Assembly: GCF_032452875.1 (NCBI RefSeq)
Contig: NC_083879.1
Span: 85,135,572 to 85,199,571 of the forward strand
Length of the DNA: 64,000 bases
Source of the DNA: Bos javanicus
Lineage: Eukaryota; Chordata; Mammalia; Artiodactyla; Bovidae
Direction of reading: 5' to 3'
Shown: positions 53,796 through 64,000 of the stretch, piece by piece
How the letters are laid out: the number at the start of each line of letters is the position of its first letter
Numbering within the stretch: the first letter of the stretch is position 1
Notes under the pieces: generated by a model
The model's input: only the letters and a program-made list of their open reading frames with translations
Database searches by the model: none
Told to the model about the DNA's origin: nothing
Position numbers and translations under genes: made by a program

Positions 53796-55941
53796 CCCCC
53801 GCACGGCAGCACATGGATGGGGTGAGGGCAGAGTCCATCCAGACCCTCCAGATGGTCCCTGATGGTCCCTCTAGACCCAGGATCTGCAGAGACACATACA
53901 TTCCTGTTGGGAGGTAGCTTGGCTGGCGTATAATTACCCGGCAGATGAAGGAGCTAGGCGTAGGCACTGACTGTCTCACCAAGTTCACCGTCAGGGATGG
54001 GATGAGGGCCACAGACAAGAGATAAACTGAACTGAGTACCTTCTGAAGCTGGGAACCACTGTGGGTGGGTTGTCGAATCCTAGGGGTGAGAGAGTGGAGG
54101 TGTTTATACCGGCTTCCGACAGTTGTTGGTTTAGGGAAGAGTTTGTGGGTGACCTACTGTGGACAGAGCAAGCTTGAGCTGCCAGGAAAAGCCCTGAAGC
54201 AAAGAGACGCAGGTACAACTGGCCAGACCCTCCAGCATCACTTCCCGACTAATGAGATCCAAAGCAATCTGGGAGCATGACTCCTAAGTCCAGTCTGCGT
54301 TCCGCTTCAGTCGGCTGGGGCTGTGCTGAGGTTCACAGAGAACCTGGCTCCTCTCTTCGTCCATATACACTGACAAGAGGAGGTCCCTGTCCCTCCATTC
54401 TACATTTCAGCTCCTTCCTGCCCACCCCAAGCTTAGTTTTAACTCCCTGGATCTTAAGAATATCTGTTTCCCCTAAAGAGAGGATGTTGCCTAACCCGCA
54501 GTGTCCACTGGAATTATCCAGATAACTACAGAAAGGATGACTGCATGGGGATAATCTAAAAGACTGTGGTTTCAGTGTTGTTATAAAATATTCTATTTCC
54601 GAATTCCCCAAATGTGAGTCAGCTCACACGTGTGCCATGAACTACTACTACAAGAGAAACACACATCGGGGCCCTTTTCACAGAGCGCTCCACGGTCATT
54701 AAGTCAGACGAGCCCTCACGGCGTCCAAGCGCCGGCTCCTGCTCGGTGCTGTTTGGGATACGGGAGAAGAGAGCTGTACTGTCCTCTCGGCAGCAAGGGT
54801 GGGAGAGATATGAGAGCTTAGATCAGCCTGCTCTTAGAGCAAGACATCCACCTCCGTAGGACATCAAACTCCTCAATGTTTAGTAGAAGAGACGGCTACT
54901 GGGGAAGAGAAGCAGCGCAAACTCCAGGGTAAAAGTGGAGAAGATGGTGCAAAACCGTGAAAGAGTGAGTCTTACAGGCAAAGAGCAAGGGAACGTCCAA
55001 AACGTAGGCACGAGAGGCAAGGAATTCTGGGAGAATCCCTGGACGGAGGGGCACTCCCGTGAGTGGCATGAAGCCGTGTGGAGCCCCAGGATGGAGCCAG
55101 GGAGCCAGCGGGGATGGGGGGCGGCTGCAGAGAGAGCCTTGGCCAGTGTGGACGAGGGCCGTGACCCCGTGCAGATGGGATTCTGTGCTAGAAGGCCCAG
55201 ACCCGCTCCCAGGATGGGAACCTTAAAAAAAGAGAGCAGTGCCTGGACTTCACAGAAAATCAACCGCCCTCCCAGAGTCACAGGTCTCATGCGGCAGAGT
55301 TTAAACCCCTCCAAGTTCTCCTTTCTCTCAGGCGTGACAGAAAGCTTTGATTTCAGGGCTGAGGTTTGCATTCATAAGCTCTGACTCCCACATCCACATT
55401 CTTTCAAAATAGCTGTGGGTCCCGTGAGGAAAAAGCAGTGCTCAGAAATGATAACCAGGAGGTCCAGGCGATCCAGTCCCTGCCCCTCAGATCGCTCAGC
55501 CTCTGCACCGTTTTACTACCCACTAGACATAAAAATAATGTCTGTCCACGTATGTCGTTCCTCTGAGAGGACGAGCGAGCAGTTTCCCAAACAATCACAG
55601 AGTGTACTACACGCACAAATTGGAGTATTAAAGATCATATTTTTGTTCCTTCCAGCATCCATAAAATCTCAGAAGCATATCAGAAGCACCAAAGTGTTCT
55701 CTGCCAACGTAATAATTCATTATGTCGTTAACAGGCTGGTGCCCAGAAATGTAGAAAGTCACTCCCCCCCATAACGCCATCTTAGTATCCTCAGTCAGAG
55801 AATCCGTAATAACACACTATCTCATTTCTTTCTACATCTGCCATGGAGAAGTGGGGCTCCAGGCCTGTGATGAAAATTCCACTCCTTTTCCCTCCAGGAC
55901 CAAGTTTCCTAATCAGAACATTCTATGTTTGAACTCCAGAG

Positions 55942-55944
<3 letters not shown>
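53796..55944. other. Single-copy sequence, no gene seen
   Basis: About 2.1 kb. A small tandem GATGGTCCCT pair lies at 53851-53870. At 54880-55384 both strands are open over about 150 codons (for example PHPRWLPGSILGLHT on minus), which argues for chance. Nothing recognised. Confidence 0.45.

Positions 55945-55973
<29 letters not shown>
55945..55973 (+). repeat. (GT)n microsatellite
   Basis: About fourteen uninterrupted GT units followed by GACTCTGC. Confidence 0.95.
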
Positions 55974-56221
55974 ACTCTGCTAAGAGTCACAGAAGCGCTC
56001 ACCCAATGCTTGGAGAATGTTCTACAAAGATACATCTGCCATTTGCATGAGCATGCCAGCTGTCCATTTGAAAAGCCCTCACGATCACCCAAAGAGGATG
56101 GTTTCTTAATCACCATGACGTCATAGACCAGACAAAGTGTTTCTGGCCTGAGATAATTCCCGTCAGGTCCCACTTGAAGGATGAAAGTGTGTGCAACATC
56201 CAGTCCATTTAAAAGGCCTGG
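55974..56221. promoter_or_regulatory. Possible regulatory stretch: octamer and full CRE palindrome
   Basis: Contains ATTTGCAT at 56041-56048 (octamer consensus) and the palindrome ATGACGTCAT at 56115-56124, which includes a full TGACGTCA CRE. The motifs are seen directly. A function is only inference. Confidence 0.3.
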
Positions 56222-56590
56222 TGTGATGGACAATCTTACACATCAGCTTGGCTAGGCCATGGTCCCCAGATATTTGACCAAAGGCATCTGGATATTACCA
56301 TGAACACGTTTTTTACATGAGATTAGGATGTAAATCAGTAGACTTTGAGTGAAGCAGATTGCTCTCCACAGTGTAGGCAGGCCACACTCAATCAGTTGAA
56401 GACGTTAGAAAGAAACTGACATCCCTGAAGACAAGGGACTTCTGCCAGCAGATGCCCTCTGACCTGAACTGCAGGACTGGCCCTTCCCTGTAGCCCACCC
56501 TGGGTATTTGGGGTTTGCCAGCCCCACATTCATGCATGCCGACTCTATCAAATCTCTTTCTCTCTCTCTAAGACAGAAACCTATGCTTCT
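56222..56590 (+). mobile_element. Ancient LTR-like repeat, family unassigned
   Basis: Starts TGTGATGGACAATCTTACAC, then CAGCTTGGCTAGGCCATGG, GATATTTGACCAAAGGCATC, GATTAGGATGTAAATCAGTAG, ACTCAATCAGTTGAAGACG and a T/C-rich end. The TG start and overall layout suggest a mammalian LTR of the ERVL/MaLR class. A related fragment is at 21300-21385 in opposite orientation. Confidence 0.6.
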
Positions 56591-56648
56591 CACTATTTAC
56601 AAGGCCGCTAATGTCTTTCACAAAAGACAGCTGTGCTTCTCAGCCTTG

Positions 56649-56849
56649 TGAAAATGAAAGTGAAAGTCACCCAGTCATGTCTGACTCTTTGCAACCCCAT
56701 AGACTGTATGGTCCATGGAATTCTCCAGGCCAGAATACTGGAGTGCGTAGCCTTTCCCTTCTCCAGGGGATCTTCCCAATCCAGGAATCGAACCAGGGTC
56801 TCCCGCATTGCAGGCAGATTCTTTACCAGCTGAGCTGCCAGGGAAGCCC
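56649..56849 (-). mobile_element. Bov-tA SINE
   Basis: Reverse-complement copy with the GAAAGTGAAAGTCACCCAG 3' end, TATGGTCCATGGAATTCTCC and the head GAGCTGCCAGGGAAGCCC. TCAGCCTTG (56640-56648) and TCAGCCCTG (56850-56858) are a likely target duplication. Confidence 0.94.
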
Positions 56850-56858
56850 TGTCAGCCC

Positions 56859-57231
56859 TGAGGATGGACAAAATGCTGAAGGTTCTCCCTGGGAGGGGCT
56901 CTGAGGCGAGGGCAGCTCTGGCTCACAGTCTGTGAGGTGGTACCCAGGTCATTCTGCTCACAGGCATGGTTTCGGCCCTCTCCCAATGTGGCATCTCTCA
57001 TACCATGCATCAGCCCACTCCTCATGAAGGCCGCCTATCTACGGAGTCAGGCAGGGCCCTGCTCATCACAGTGGCTGATGGCATCTAGGAGGGGCCTGGA
57101 GACCAGCCCACCACTTAATGCCAGAGAAGTGTGGTCCCCAGGGTGGTCCTGCAGACAGAGGCTAGCACCTTGGAAGTCTCCCAAGAGGAAGGTAAACATC
57201 CGACATCAGAAAGCATCACAATAGTTGCAGA
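56859..57231. other. Single-copy sequence, no gene seen
   Basis: No recognised feature. Confidence 0.4.
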
Positions 57232-57432
57232 GGCTGGCTGAACGCTGCGTGTGGTCAGGTGCTGTTCTAAGGGACTTCTGGTTCACACCCCACTGAGTCA
57301 TCCCAACAGCCTCTGAGGCATAGGTTTTAGGGGATCCCCACTCTACAAGAGAAAACTGAGGTGCCAAGGAGTCAGGAGCTTCCCCAGGTCACACACCGCT
57401 AGATGTGAAACCAGGAGTCCAGAGACTGACCC
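57232..57432 (+). repeat. MIR SINE
   Basis: GTCAGGTGCTGTTCTAAGGG, ACTCTACAAGAGAAAACTGAGG, CCCCAGGTCACACACCGCTAG and TGAAACCAGGAGTCCAGAG follow MIR from 5' part to core and tail. One of the better-kept MIR copies here. Confidence 0.8.
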
Positions 57433-57792
57433 CCCCACCAACCACCAGACCAAGAGGAAGTGATCTTGGAGGCTCCAGCAGCTGGCTGAAAACGCAGTCT
57501 CTTGTTGGGGAGTGGGGTGCATCTCCAGGGAACCCTCAGACAGCGTCTATGACAGAGACATGTGAGAGCGCAGGCCTAGGGAGGGGTGTGGGGGTGGGTG
57601 ACAGGAGGCGGCTCTGTCCCAGGGCACCAGCATCAGAACCAGGACACGTACAGGCTGGCCTCACCCCAGAGTCAAGCCCCAGGCCCCCTACTATCTGCTA
57701 TGAGACTTGGGCCACTTTCTCAGCCTCTCTGAGCTTCGTCTGAACGTCAAGGACGATGAGCCACTTCACAGCTTCTGTAGGATGAAGCTCGG
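57433..57792. other. Single-copy sequence, no gene seen
   Basis: No recognised feature. A 112-codon plus frame (57405-57743) begins in MIR and is not convincing. Confidence 0.4.
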
Positions 57793-58021
57793 ACAGAGGC
57801 ATCCAGGTGGTGCAGTGGTAAAGAAGCCCCTGCCAAAGCAGGAGACGTGAGAGTGGGTTCCATCCCTAGATCCCTCGCTCAGGAAGATCCCCCGGAGGAG
57901 GACACAGTAATCCTCTCCAGTATTCTTGCCTGGAGAATCCCAGGGACCAAGGAGCCTGGTAAGCTATAGTCCATGGGGTCAAAAAGAGTCGGAAATGACT
58001 GAAGCAATTTAGCATACACAC
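57793..58021 (+). mobile_element. Bov-tA SINE
   Basis: CATCCAGGTGGTGCAGTGG head, GGAAGATCCCCCGGAGGAGG, AGTATTCTTGCCTGGAGAATC and GAAATGACTGAAGCAATTTAGC. Confidence 0.92.
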
Positions 58022-58540
58022 AGGATTGTTCTGAGAAAAGTGGATGCTCGGGACACCGCCAGCAACAAAATACAGTCCTGGGGGTCGTCAGTGTGGCATG
58101 AAGTCACTGCCAGTCGTGGAGCGAGCATCACTCGGCGGGTCTCAGAACCAGCCCTGGGGTCCAGTTGGCCCTGAAGTAGGGCCAGGACTGGGGTGAGCGA
58201 GGCAGGCACCCAGGTTGGGCAGGTCCAGGCTCAGCCCTGGAAAGTGAGCACGTGCTGAAGTCTACACTGATCCTACACAGCTCACCCAGGACGGCCCTCT
58301 CCCTGGACCTTGCCCTGGTCCTCGCCTTGTGTCCCAGACAGAGCTGGGCTTCAGGGGGCCTGTGCCTGATGTCGGACGGAGGGGGAGATGTCTCATAATG
58401 AGGGACAGTCTGAGGAGACAGCAACCAGGGAAAGCTCCTTGTCCGGTCCAAGCATTCCAATCCTGCTCTGCGGTTTTAACTGACACATGTGGTCGGAGCA
58501 ATCCAGCCACACCCTGAAGGAGAATTTTTGGCTACATCAT
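58022..58540. other. Single-copy sequence, no gene seen
   Basis: GC-rich with chance frames on both strands. Nothing recognised. Confidence 0.4.
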
Positions 58541-58732
58541 TTAAGTGGCTTCTCTGGAGGCTCATGGTTAAGAGTCCACTTGCCATATGGGAGACCCAGG
58601 TTCAATCCCTGGGTTGGGAAGATCCCCTGGAGAAGGAAATGGCTACCTACTCCTGAATTCTTGCCTGGAGAATTCCATGGACAGAGGAGTCCATGGGGTC
58701 GCAAAGAGTCAGACACGACTGAGCGACTAACA
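58541..58732 (+). mobile_element. Bov-tA SINE with internal deletion
   Basis: GGCTTCTCTGGAGGCTCATGG head, GGAAGATCCCCTGGAGAAGG. It passes directly from GGACAGAGGAG to TCCATGGGGTCGC, omitting the CCTGGTGGGCTACAG segment, and ends CACGACTGAGCGACTAAC. Confidence 0.92.
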
Positions 58733-60257
58733 TTGTCCTGCCCTGATAAACCAGCCAACTATTCAGATTCATGTTACAGCTTAATACGCTGGCTTGACCT
58801 ACGAGTTGATCTATTGATATGATTAGGTGCCATATCTTTGAGAGAACGTGGGAACATCCTTGAGATTTGGGTTGGAGTATTACATGCTGGCCCTTTGAGT
58901 AACTTGATGATGCAAATGAATCTTACATACTGCACACTCACACGAAACTCTCTTAAGACCCGCTGATGAGTACAGGGCACATTGTCAGCCACCATCACTT
59001 AAATGTCAAAAGGAGCCTTGCGCCCTGCACCACCTCCTGACTTTTCTCCCATTCAGCCTCCATAGCACCAGGAGTCACCATAAAACATGAGGAAGTTTTT
59101 ACTACCAGGAAAATTTTACCAAGCTTTAGTTAAAAGGCAGTTGAAATGACTGAGGTAAATTGGGTTGTATCATGGAACAACTAATAGACCCTAAAAATGA
59201 GAATCTCATTGCCAACCCCAGCCATAATGGTTTCTATTGTAATCACCCTGGACACGCTCCATAACACGGGGTGACTCAACAGCTCCACGCTGGCAGCACC
59301 TGAGGGAGAATTTCTCTCTGCCAGGAAGACTCCGTGTTAGGGATTATGTCTGATCTAGCCAAGGGGAGGGCACGCCTTTCCTCGTTCGTGAGCAAATCCG
59401 TGTCTTCGTGTCTCCGACTGGCGCACGCACCGCCGGGACCAGCAGACTCAAGCCCTTCCCGAGGCGAGGATGCACGCCGCCTACCATGCGGTCTGCTTCC
59501 GGTCTCTTTCCATCCGTCTTCTAGTTTCGTCTCGGTAAGACAGAGTGGGTATGCCATTGAAACCCCACCTCCCACTCTTCTCGACACACTGAGGACTCCC
59601 AGTCCTAAGTCTCAGTGGGTCCATGGATATCAGGTGGGGTGGACCTCAAATCAAAGTCGAATGTCTAGACTGTGTCTGCTCCACAAGACGGGGTCCGTGC
59701 CTGCGGCTACAAATCAGCAGAAAGTCTTCTTCTTATTCAGGCAATGATTTTGCTTTTAAGTCATGAATAACGATTAATGCCTCTTGAATTGTAAAATAAC
59801 ATACATGGACCAAATAACCATTATTAACTACACAGAACCTCTGATCACACGTGAACTGCATCGAGCACAATGGAATTAAGTCGTAGAGCAAATGGTTTAC
59901 GCAAGATTGTCTTGAGTGTGAGATTTACACGAGAGTTATTTGAAAATTAGGGATGGTTGGATTGCCTGTTGGGTATCTCCTGGGGGTTTAGACAAGAGTT
60001 TAGGAGAAGAGATAGGAAGGAGCTTGAAGGGAATGTGACCTCATGATTAGATTAATGGTTGTCATGACCTTCATAGAAACTGTTAATTTTATTCACACAC
60101 TTTTCAAAATTTTCTACTGAGTTTAATAGTGATAAGGAATACACATTATATCAGAGAATTCAGGAATTAGTGGATAAATCTGGGTAAGAGATGGAAATAA
60201 CATTTGGGGAAGAAAACTATTTGTTCCATCTATTTGGACCGTATGATACCAAGTCCA
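58733..60257. other. Single-copy sequence, no gene seen
   Basis: 1.5 kb without a recognised repeat, moderately CpG-rich at 59370-59480. A 137-codon plus frame (59334-59747) and a 103-codon minus frame overlap there. Neither is recognisable. Confidence 0.45.
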
Positions 60258-60420
60258 ATTTGTTGAGTATCTACTAACTTACAGGGACTCCAGGTGCTTC
60301 TCGCTACACTACTAAGGAAGAGTTATGGCAGTCATACAGATGAATCGACTAAGGCTCAGGTAAGTGAGGCACTCTGCTCAGTGTGGACAGCAAGACGAAA
60401 GACCTCGATTTGAAGATGAT
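60258..60420 (+). repeat. MIR SINE, diverged
   Basis: TTTGTTGAGTATCTACTAAC, CATACAGATGAATCGACTAAGGC and CGATTTGAAGATGATTCC follow the MIR layout. Confidence 0.5.
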
Positions 60421-61798
60421 TCCACTATGTTTTTCTTTAAAAGTACCTGGAAGCGTGAATGGGTAAGTGAGAGTCTGCTGGTTTTCAGGACTACCTTTCA
60501 TCAGATTATTATCCGGATTGGTGTTGCCAATAAGACCTGTGTGGAGCCCTGGGAGAAAAAGAGGGATGAGGGCTAGGCATCACAATACCTGAATGACTCA
60601 GGCATCTGATTTTGCCATGAGTTTTGACTTCCTATAAAAATCGAAGCCGGCAAACATTTAATATCATACCAGCTGCTTTTCTGACGTTTTCTTCTATTAG
60701 TAAGATAGGCATGAAGAGGAGCCTCCTGTCAACCCCAGGATGAGCTATTCAACTTTGTAAGATATAAGCTTAACGGAATGCTTACTTTGGTACTCCACAG
60801 AGAGTGTCCTAAGAAAGCCTGCGATGTCTTTTCTGGTCTCTTCCTGGTGATTTCACCACAGTTTAAGCACTCGAAGTTCAGTGGGGTCACACCAGTGTGG
60901 TTCTCAATGCCTTCTTTCCTTTGTCAGCAAGCATTATTAGGGTTCAGTGGTACAGGCATGTGGGTCCTTCCAAATAGTAGATCAAATAATATAGCTCAGC
61001 TGCTAACTCTTTTAATTAATTCTTTATTTCAAATTTCTAATAAAAACTCTAACAGTTCAAAACATGACATCAACTTTTATGATATTCATTTAAGTTATTC
61101 CACTATATTAGTAATTGATTATGAAATTATTCCAGTTAGATATGGAAGAGGACTGGAGAGTTGAAATATTCTTGCAAACCTTTGTTTGTCTTTTCAGACC
61201 TAGGAAAAAATAGTTTAATTTCTTTTTAGTCTTACTTCTTATGAGCAAGAATAGTGAGTTTTAATACCTGCATTTTCCACTTCATAACTAACAAGGAATG
61301 CCACTTCACAGAATAAAAGAGGAATAATGAAGACATGGTGAGAAGTCCCAGGACACCCTGCTCAACAGTGAGTGTGCCAGCTACTATTAAGGAAAAAGTA
61401 AATGTACATTGGATTGCACAGACTCAAGATTATTTTTTCCTTTCAGAAGTTGTGGGTGGAAAGTTCCACTGAAAAAAATTACCAGGGTTACATTATCCTG
61501 AAACATTTTGTTCTTCTAAGCAGTCTGTTTTAAAAGCATATTCTTATTCCAGGGCTCATTACTCATGGAATTTAAGACTGATTTGTTGCTTCTCTTTATG
61601 CCTGATATACAGGTAATATTTTGAATTTTTTAAATGCATTTCATGCCTATGCTCTGAGAGGTGGCATGGCTTCAGAATCTTTTGCACACTCAGTTAATGA
61701 TCCATCATAAAACCCCATTATAAATCAGGCTTGTCTGTATTCAACATTATAAACGACAGATAGAAATCTTTTTTAGTAAGAAAACAAGTACTGGGCTT
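60421..61798. other. AT-rich single-copy sequence, possible conserved non-coding element
   Basis: 1.4 kb with no transposon I can recognise. The part 60990-61140 is rich in homeodomain-type cores (TTAATTAATTC, AGTAATTGATTATG). A 128-codon plus frame (60778-61164) crosses it; its product is rich in Ser, Asn and Ile and is unrecognised. Confidence 0.4.
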
Positions 61799-61806
61799 AG
61801 TCACTT

Positions 61807-62027
61807 GTTGTTATTGCTCAGCCAGTAAGTCGTGTCCGACTCTTTGTGACCCCACGGACTGCAGCACGCCAAGCTTCCCTGTCCTTCACCATCTCCCAGA
61901 GCTTGCGCAAACTCATGTCCATCGAGTCGGTGATGCCATCCAACCACCTCATCCTCTGTCGTCACCTTCTCCTCCTGCCCTCAATCTTTCCCAGCATCAG
62001 GTTCTTTTCCAGTGAGTCAACTTTTGG
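61807..62027 (-). mobile_element. BovB LINE 3' terminus with 8-bp target-site duplication
   Basis: Reverse-complement BovB: GTTGTTATTGCTCAGCCAG to CAGTGAGTCAACTTTTGG. It is flanked by AGTCACTT at 61799-61806 and 62028-62035. Confidence 0.94.
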
Positions 62028-62035
62028 AGTCACTT

Positions 62036-63214
62036 ATAATCTCTGATAATAGAAGAAGTAGCTAACCCCAGCCCTCAAATAAGGAAATGAAGCTCTAGAA
62101 ATCCCAAGAAGGTGTACGCACCACCTGATGGAGCCCATCCATCAACATCGTCTAATTGGGAGTTTCTCCTCGGCCTCGTGAGATGCCTCTCATCAGTGCC
62201 ATAGATCAAAAAGCTACTTGCCAGTTATTTCCTGTTAAGTGATTGTGTTTTTATCTCCACTTTATTATTTAGATGTCAACCCAGCACCAGAGTGGCCTCC
62301 AAGGACTACTGGAATTAGAATGTGACTCAGAGTGCTGGGGCTGGTGATTAAGAGGGGGTAAAGCCACTTCTTACCATGGATGCCCTGGGTCAGCACTCAT
62401 TTCTGTCACTGCCACCAGCTCACATTCTTCCGCTTGGCTAATATTTGTCCTAAAGGCCAAGAGAATATGCCTCTGGTTCCAGCTAGAGGTCTTCACTCTT
62501 TTCACATTCTGGTAACCTTGTGTGAACAAGTCATTACCCACAGACACATCACCTTAATGGAGAAAGGAAAGAATGAATATATTTGGAACTGGGCATAAAA
62601 TCGAGGGCTCTTAAAGGTGGTAGCACTTTATCAGTCAATACAAAGACTGATTTCCGTAATTCAGTAATTCCAAATTACTAATGAGAAAACATGCTTTCTT
62701 TTTTTTATTTTGCAATCTTGAAGCTGCACCATCATACAAACTTGGGACATCTTAAAGATAAATTTGGCGTCTCACAAGGACATAACGGGCAGGGCTACAA
62801 CCACCATATCATTAAGAGATACTCACAGGGCAATGTTCACTTTTTTAGGAAGCAGGAATATTGGAAAGAGGTTTTTGACCCTCAGAGATCTGCATCATAT
62901 TAATAGAATCTGAAACCACTATTGTCTCTCCTTGTTGATGGAGATGGTCACCAGTCCTCACCACTTAGGTGACATTGGGACAACAGTGAAGAAGTGAATC
63001 CCTAATGCTGACAGCAATGCCAGTCTGTTCATTTCTGTGTTCTGGAAAGGGCTTTGCCCCACCTCAGTCGTGAAAACTAAGAGCAGAGTCCGTGTGAGCT
63101 GCACGGACCGCACACAGCAAAGGACCAGCACTGACCTGGCAGAGGACACGCCATCAGAAGAGGGCCAGGTTCACCAAGGGACCGGACAGGCTTTCCTGAC
63201 ATGACTTCCGGTAG
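62036..63214. other. Single-copy sequence, no gene proven
   Basis: 1.2 kb without a recognised repeat. A 70-codon plus frame (62691-62903) has an uneven, His- and Gly-rich composition (GQGYNHHIIKRYSQGN) that looks less random than its neighbours, but I cannot place it in a family. Confidence 0.45.
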
Positions 63215-63692
63215 GTCCAGTAAAAAGCAGACATTCCTTTGCCAACAAAGGTCCATCCAGTCAAAGCTATGGTTTTTCCAGTAGTCACGTATGGATGTGA
63301 GAGTTGGACTTAAAGAAAGCTGAAGGCCCAAAAATTGATGCTTTTGAACTGTGGTGTTGGAGAAGACTCCTGAGAGTCCCTTGGACTGCAAGGAGATCCA
63401 ACCAGTCCATCCTAAAGGAGATCAGTCCTGGGTATTCCTTGGAAGGACTGATGTTTTAGCTGAAACTCCAATATTTTGGCCACCTGATGTGGAGAGCTGA
63501 CTAATTTGAAAAGACCCTGATGCTGAGAAAGTTTTAAGGAGGGGATGACAGAGGGCAAGATGGCTGGATGGCATCACCGACTCGATGGACATGAGTGTGA
63601 GTAAACTCCAGGAGCTGGTGATGGACAGGGAAGCCTGGCGTGCTGCAGTCCATGTGGTCGCAGAGTCAGACACGACTGAGCTGCTAAACAAC
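63215..63692 (+). mobile_element. BovB LINE 3' end
   Basis: From AAAAGCAGACATTCCTTTGCC to CACGACTGAGCTGC. Decayed coding is visible (for example TTTTGAACTGTGGTGTTGG for FELWCW), with small deletions around 63316 and 63535. Confidence 0.93.
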
Positions 63693-64000
63693 TGATTCAT
63701 CTTCTGCCTTTGAAAAGCACTCATTTATTTCCATTTTCCCTAACCGTTTTATTCTTGTCCCTTAAGAATACTCAGACTACCCTGATGTATTGAATTCATC
63801 CATCAGAAAGAAGCGTGATGACACGTTCATTCAGCCCCTGACCTGAGGCCACAGAGGTCCGGTTGTGAGGAGGCGACTGCTACTTACTCCACTGCTATGG
63901 AGAACACCTGTCTACACCCCTCTGAAAGGCAGCCGGACGCCCATCCTTGCAGAGGCGTTTTTAGGAGCCTCTGAGCAAGCCTGTAAGTGAAAAGAAAGTG
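63693..64000. other. Single-copy sequence to window end
   Basis: No recognised feature. Confidence 0.4.

Noticed and set aside
54880..55384. Overlapping 163- and 149-codon frames on opposite strands
   Set aside because: No recognisable family, both strands open over the same DNA, and no splice or pseudogene features.
61180..61201. Splice acceptor (TTTGTCTTTTCAG) after the 128-codon frame
   Set aside because: A pyrimidine tract plus AG is common in AT-rich DNA; no partner donor or conserved exon can be shown.

Overview
This window is nuclear DNA from a ruminant mammal, most likely a bovid. The evidence is the repeat content. There are about 15 copies of the BovB (RTE-clade) LINE and about 22 copies of the BovB-mobilised SINEs (Bov-tA, Bov-A, Bov-A2). 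There are also four older cetartiodactyl CHR-type tRNA SINEs, and ruminant-type L1 3' ends that finish in the expected AATTAAAAA-like tail. Older mammal-wide repeats (MIR, MLT1-type MaLR LTRs, a MER5-like hAT element, old L1) lie underneath. The species cannot be told from the sequence alone.

I could support no functional protein-coding gene, rRNA, tRNA gene, CRISPR array or bacterial-type feature. The three longest recognisable reading frames (6589-7827, 7897-8739, 24277-25380) are 5'-truncated BovB reverse transcriptase remnants. All other long frames are antisense to repeats, lie in GC-rich or tandem-repeat DNA, or are unrecognised. The window is best read as intergenic or long-intron DNA.

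Layout. 1-4 kb: mostly single-copy DNA with an unrecognised 0.2-kb direct repeat (727/1500). 4.3-9.5 kb: a dense nest in which one L1 3' UTR (from 5.79 to 8.87 kb) has taken in a CHR SINE, a Bov-A SINE and two BovB copies. 9.5-12 kb: GC-rich DNA with a probable L1 5' fragment and a G-rich minisatellite (11.73-11.95 kb). 12-14.4 kb: AT-rich, mostly single copy. 14.4-19.25 kb: a stack of diverged L1 pieces with younger insertions. 19.43-19.82 kb: a strong CpG island with no visible gene. 20-25.6 kb: mixed, including the third large BovB copy at 24.2-25.4 kb. 25.9-26.8 kb: an L1 3' end split by a SINE. 27-34 kb: mostly single copy, with MER5-like and MIR fragments and a 29-bp duplication. 34-42 kb: SINE-rich with MIR, MLT1 and L1 3' pieces. 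42-51 kb: mostly single copy with scattered SINEs. 51.4-53.8 kb: three BovB 3' ends in the same orientation. 54-64 kb: mostly single copy, with two MIRs, an ancient LTR-like element, BovB ends and an AT-rich stretch near 61 kb that could be a conserved non-coding element.

The parts form no pathway. The BovB copies belong to the family that supplies the enzyme, and the Bov-tA/Bov-A SINEs are the passengers that share its 3' end. Many insertions show clear target-site duplications, so the order of events can be read. The most unusual points are the five-event nest in one L1 3' UTR, an in-frame 45-bp insertion of an inverted BovB/SINE 3' terminus inside a BovB reading frame, an orphan CpG island, a quadruplex-prone minisatellite and the unclassified 727/1500 repeat pair.
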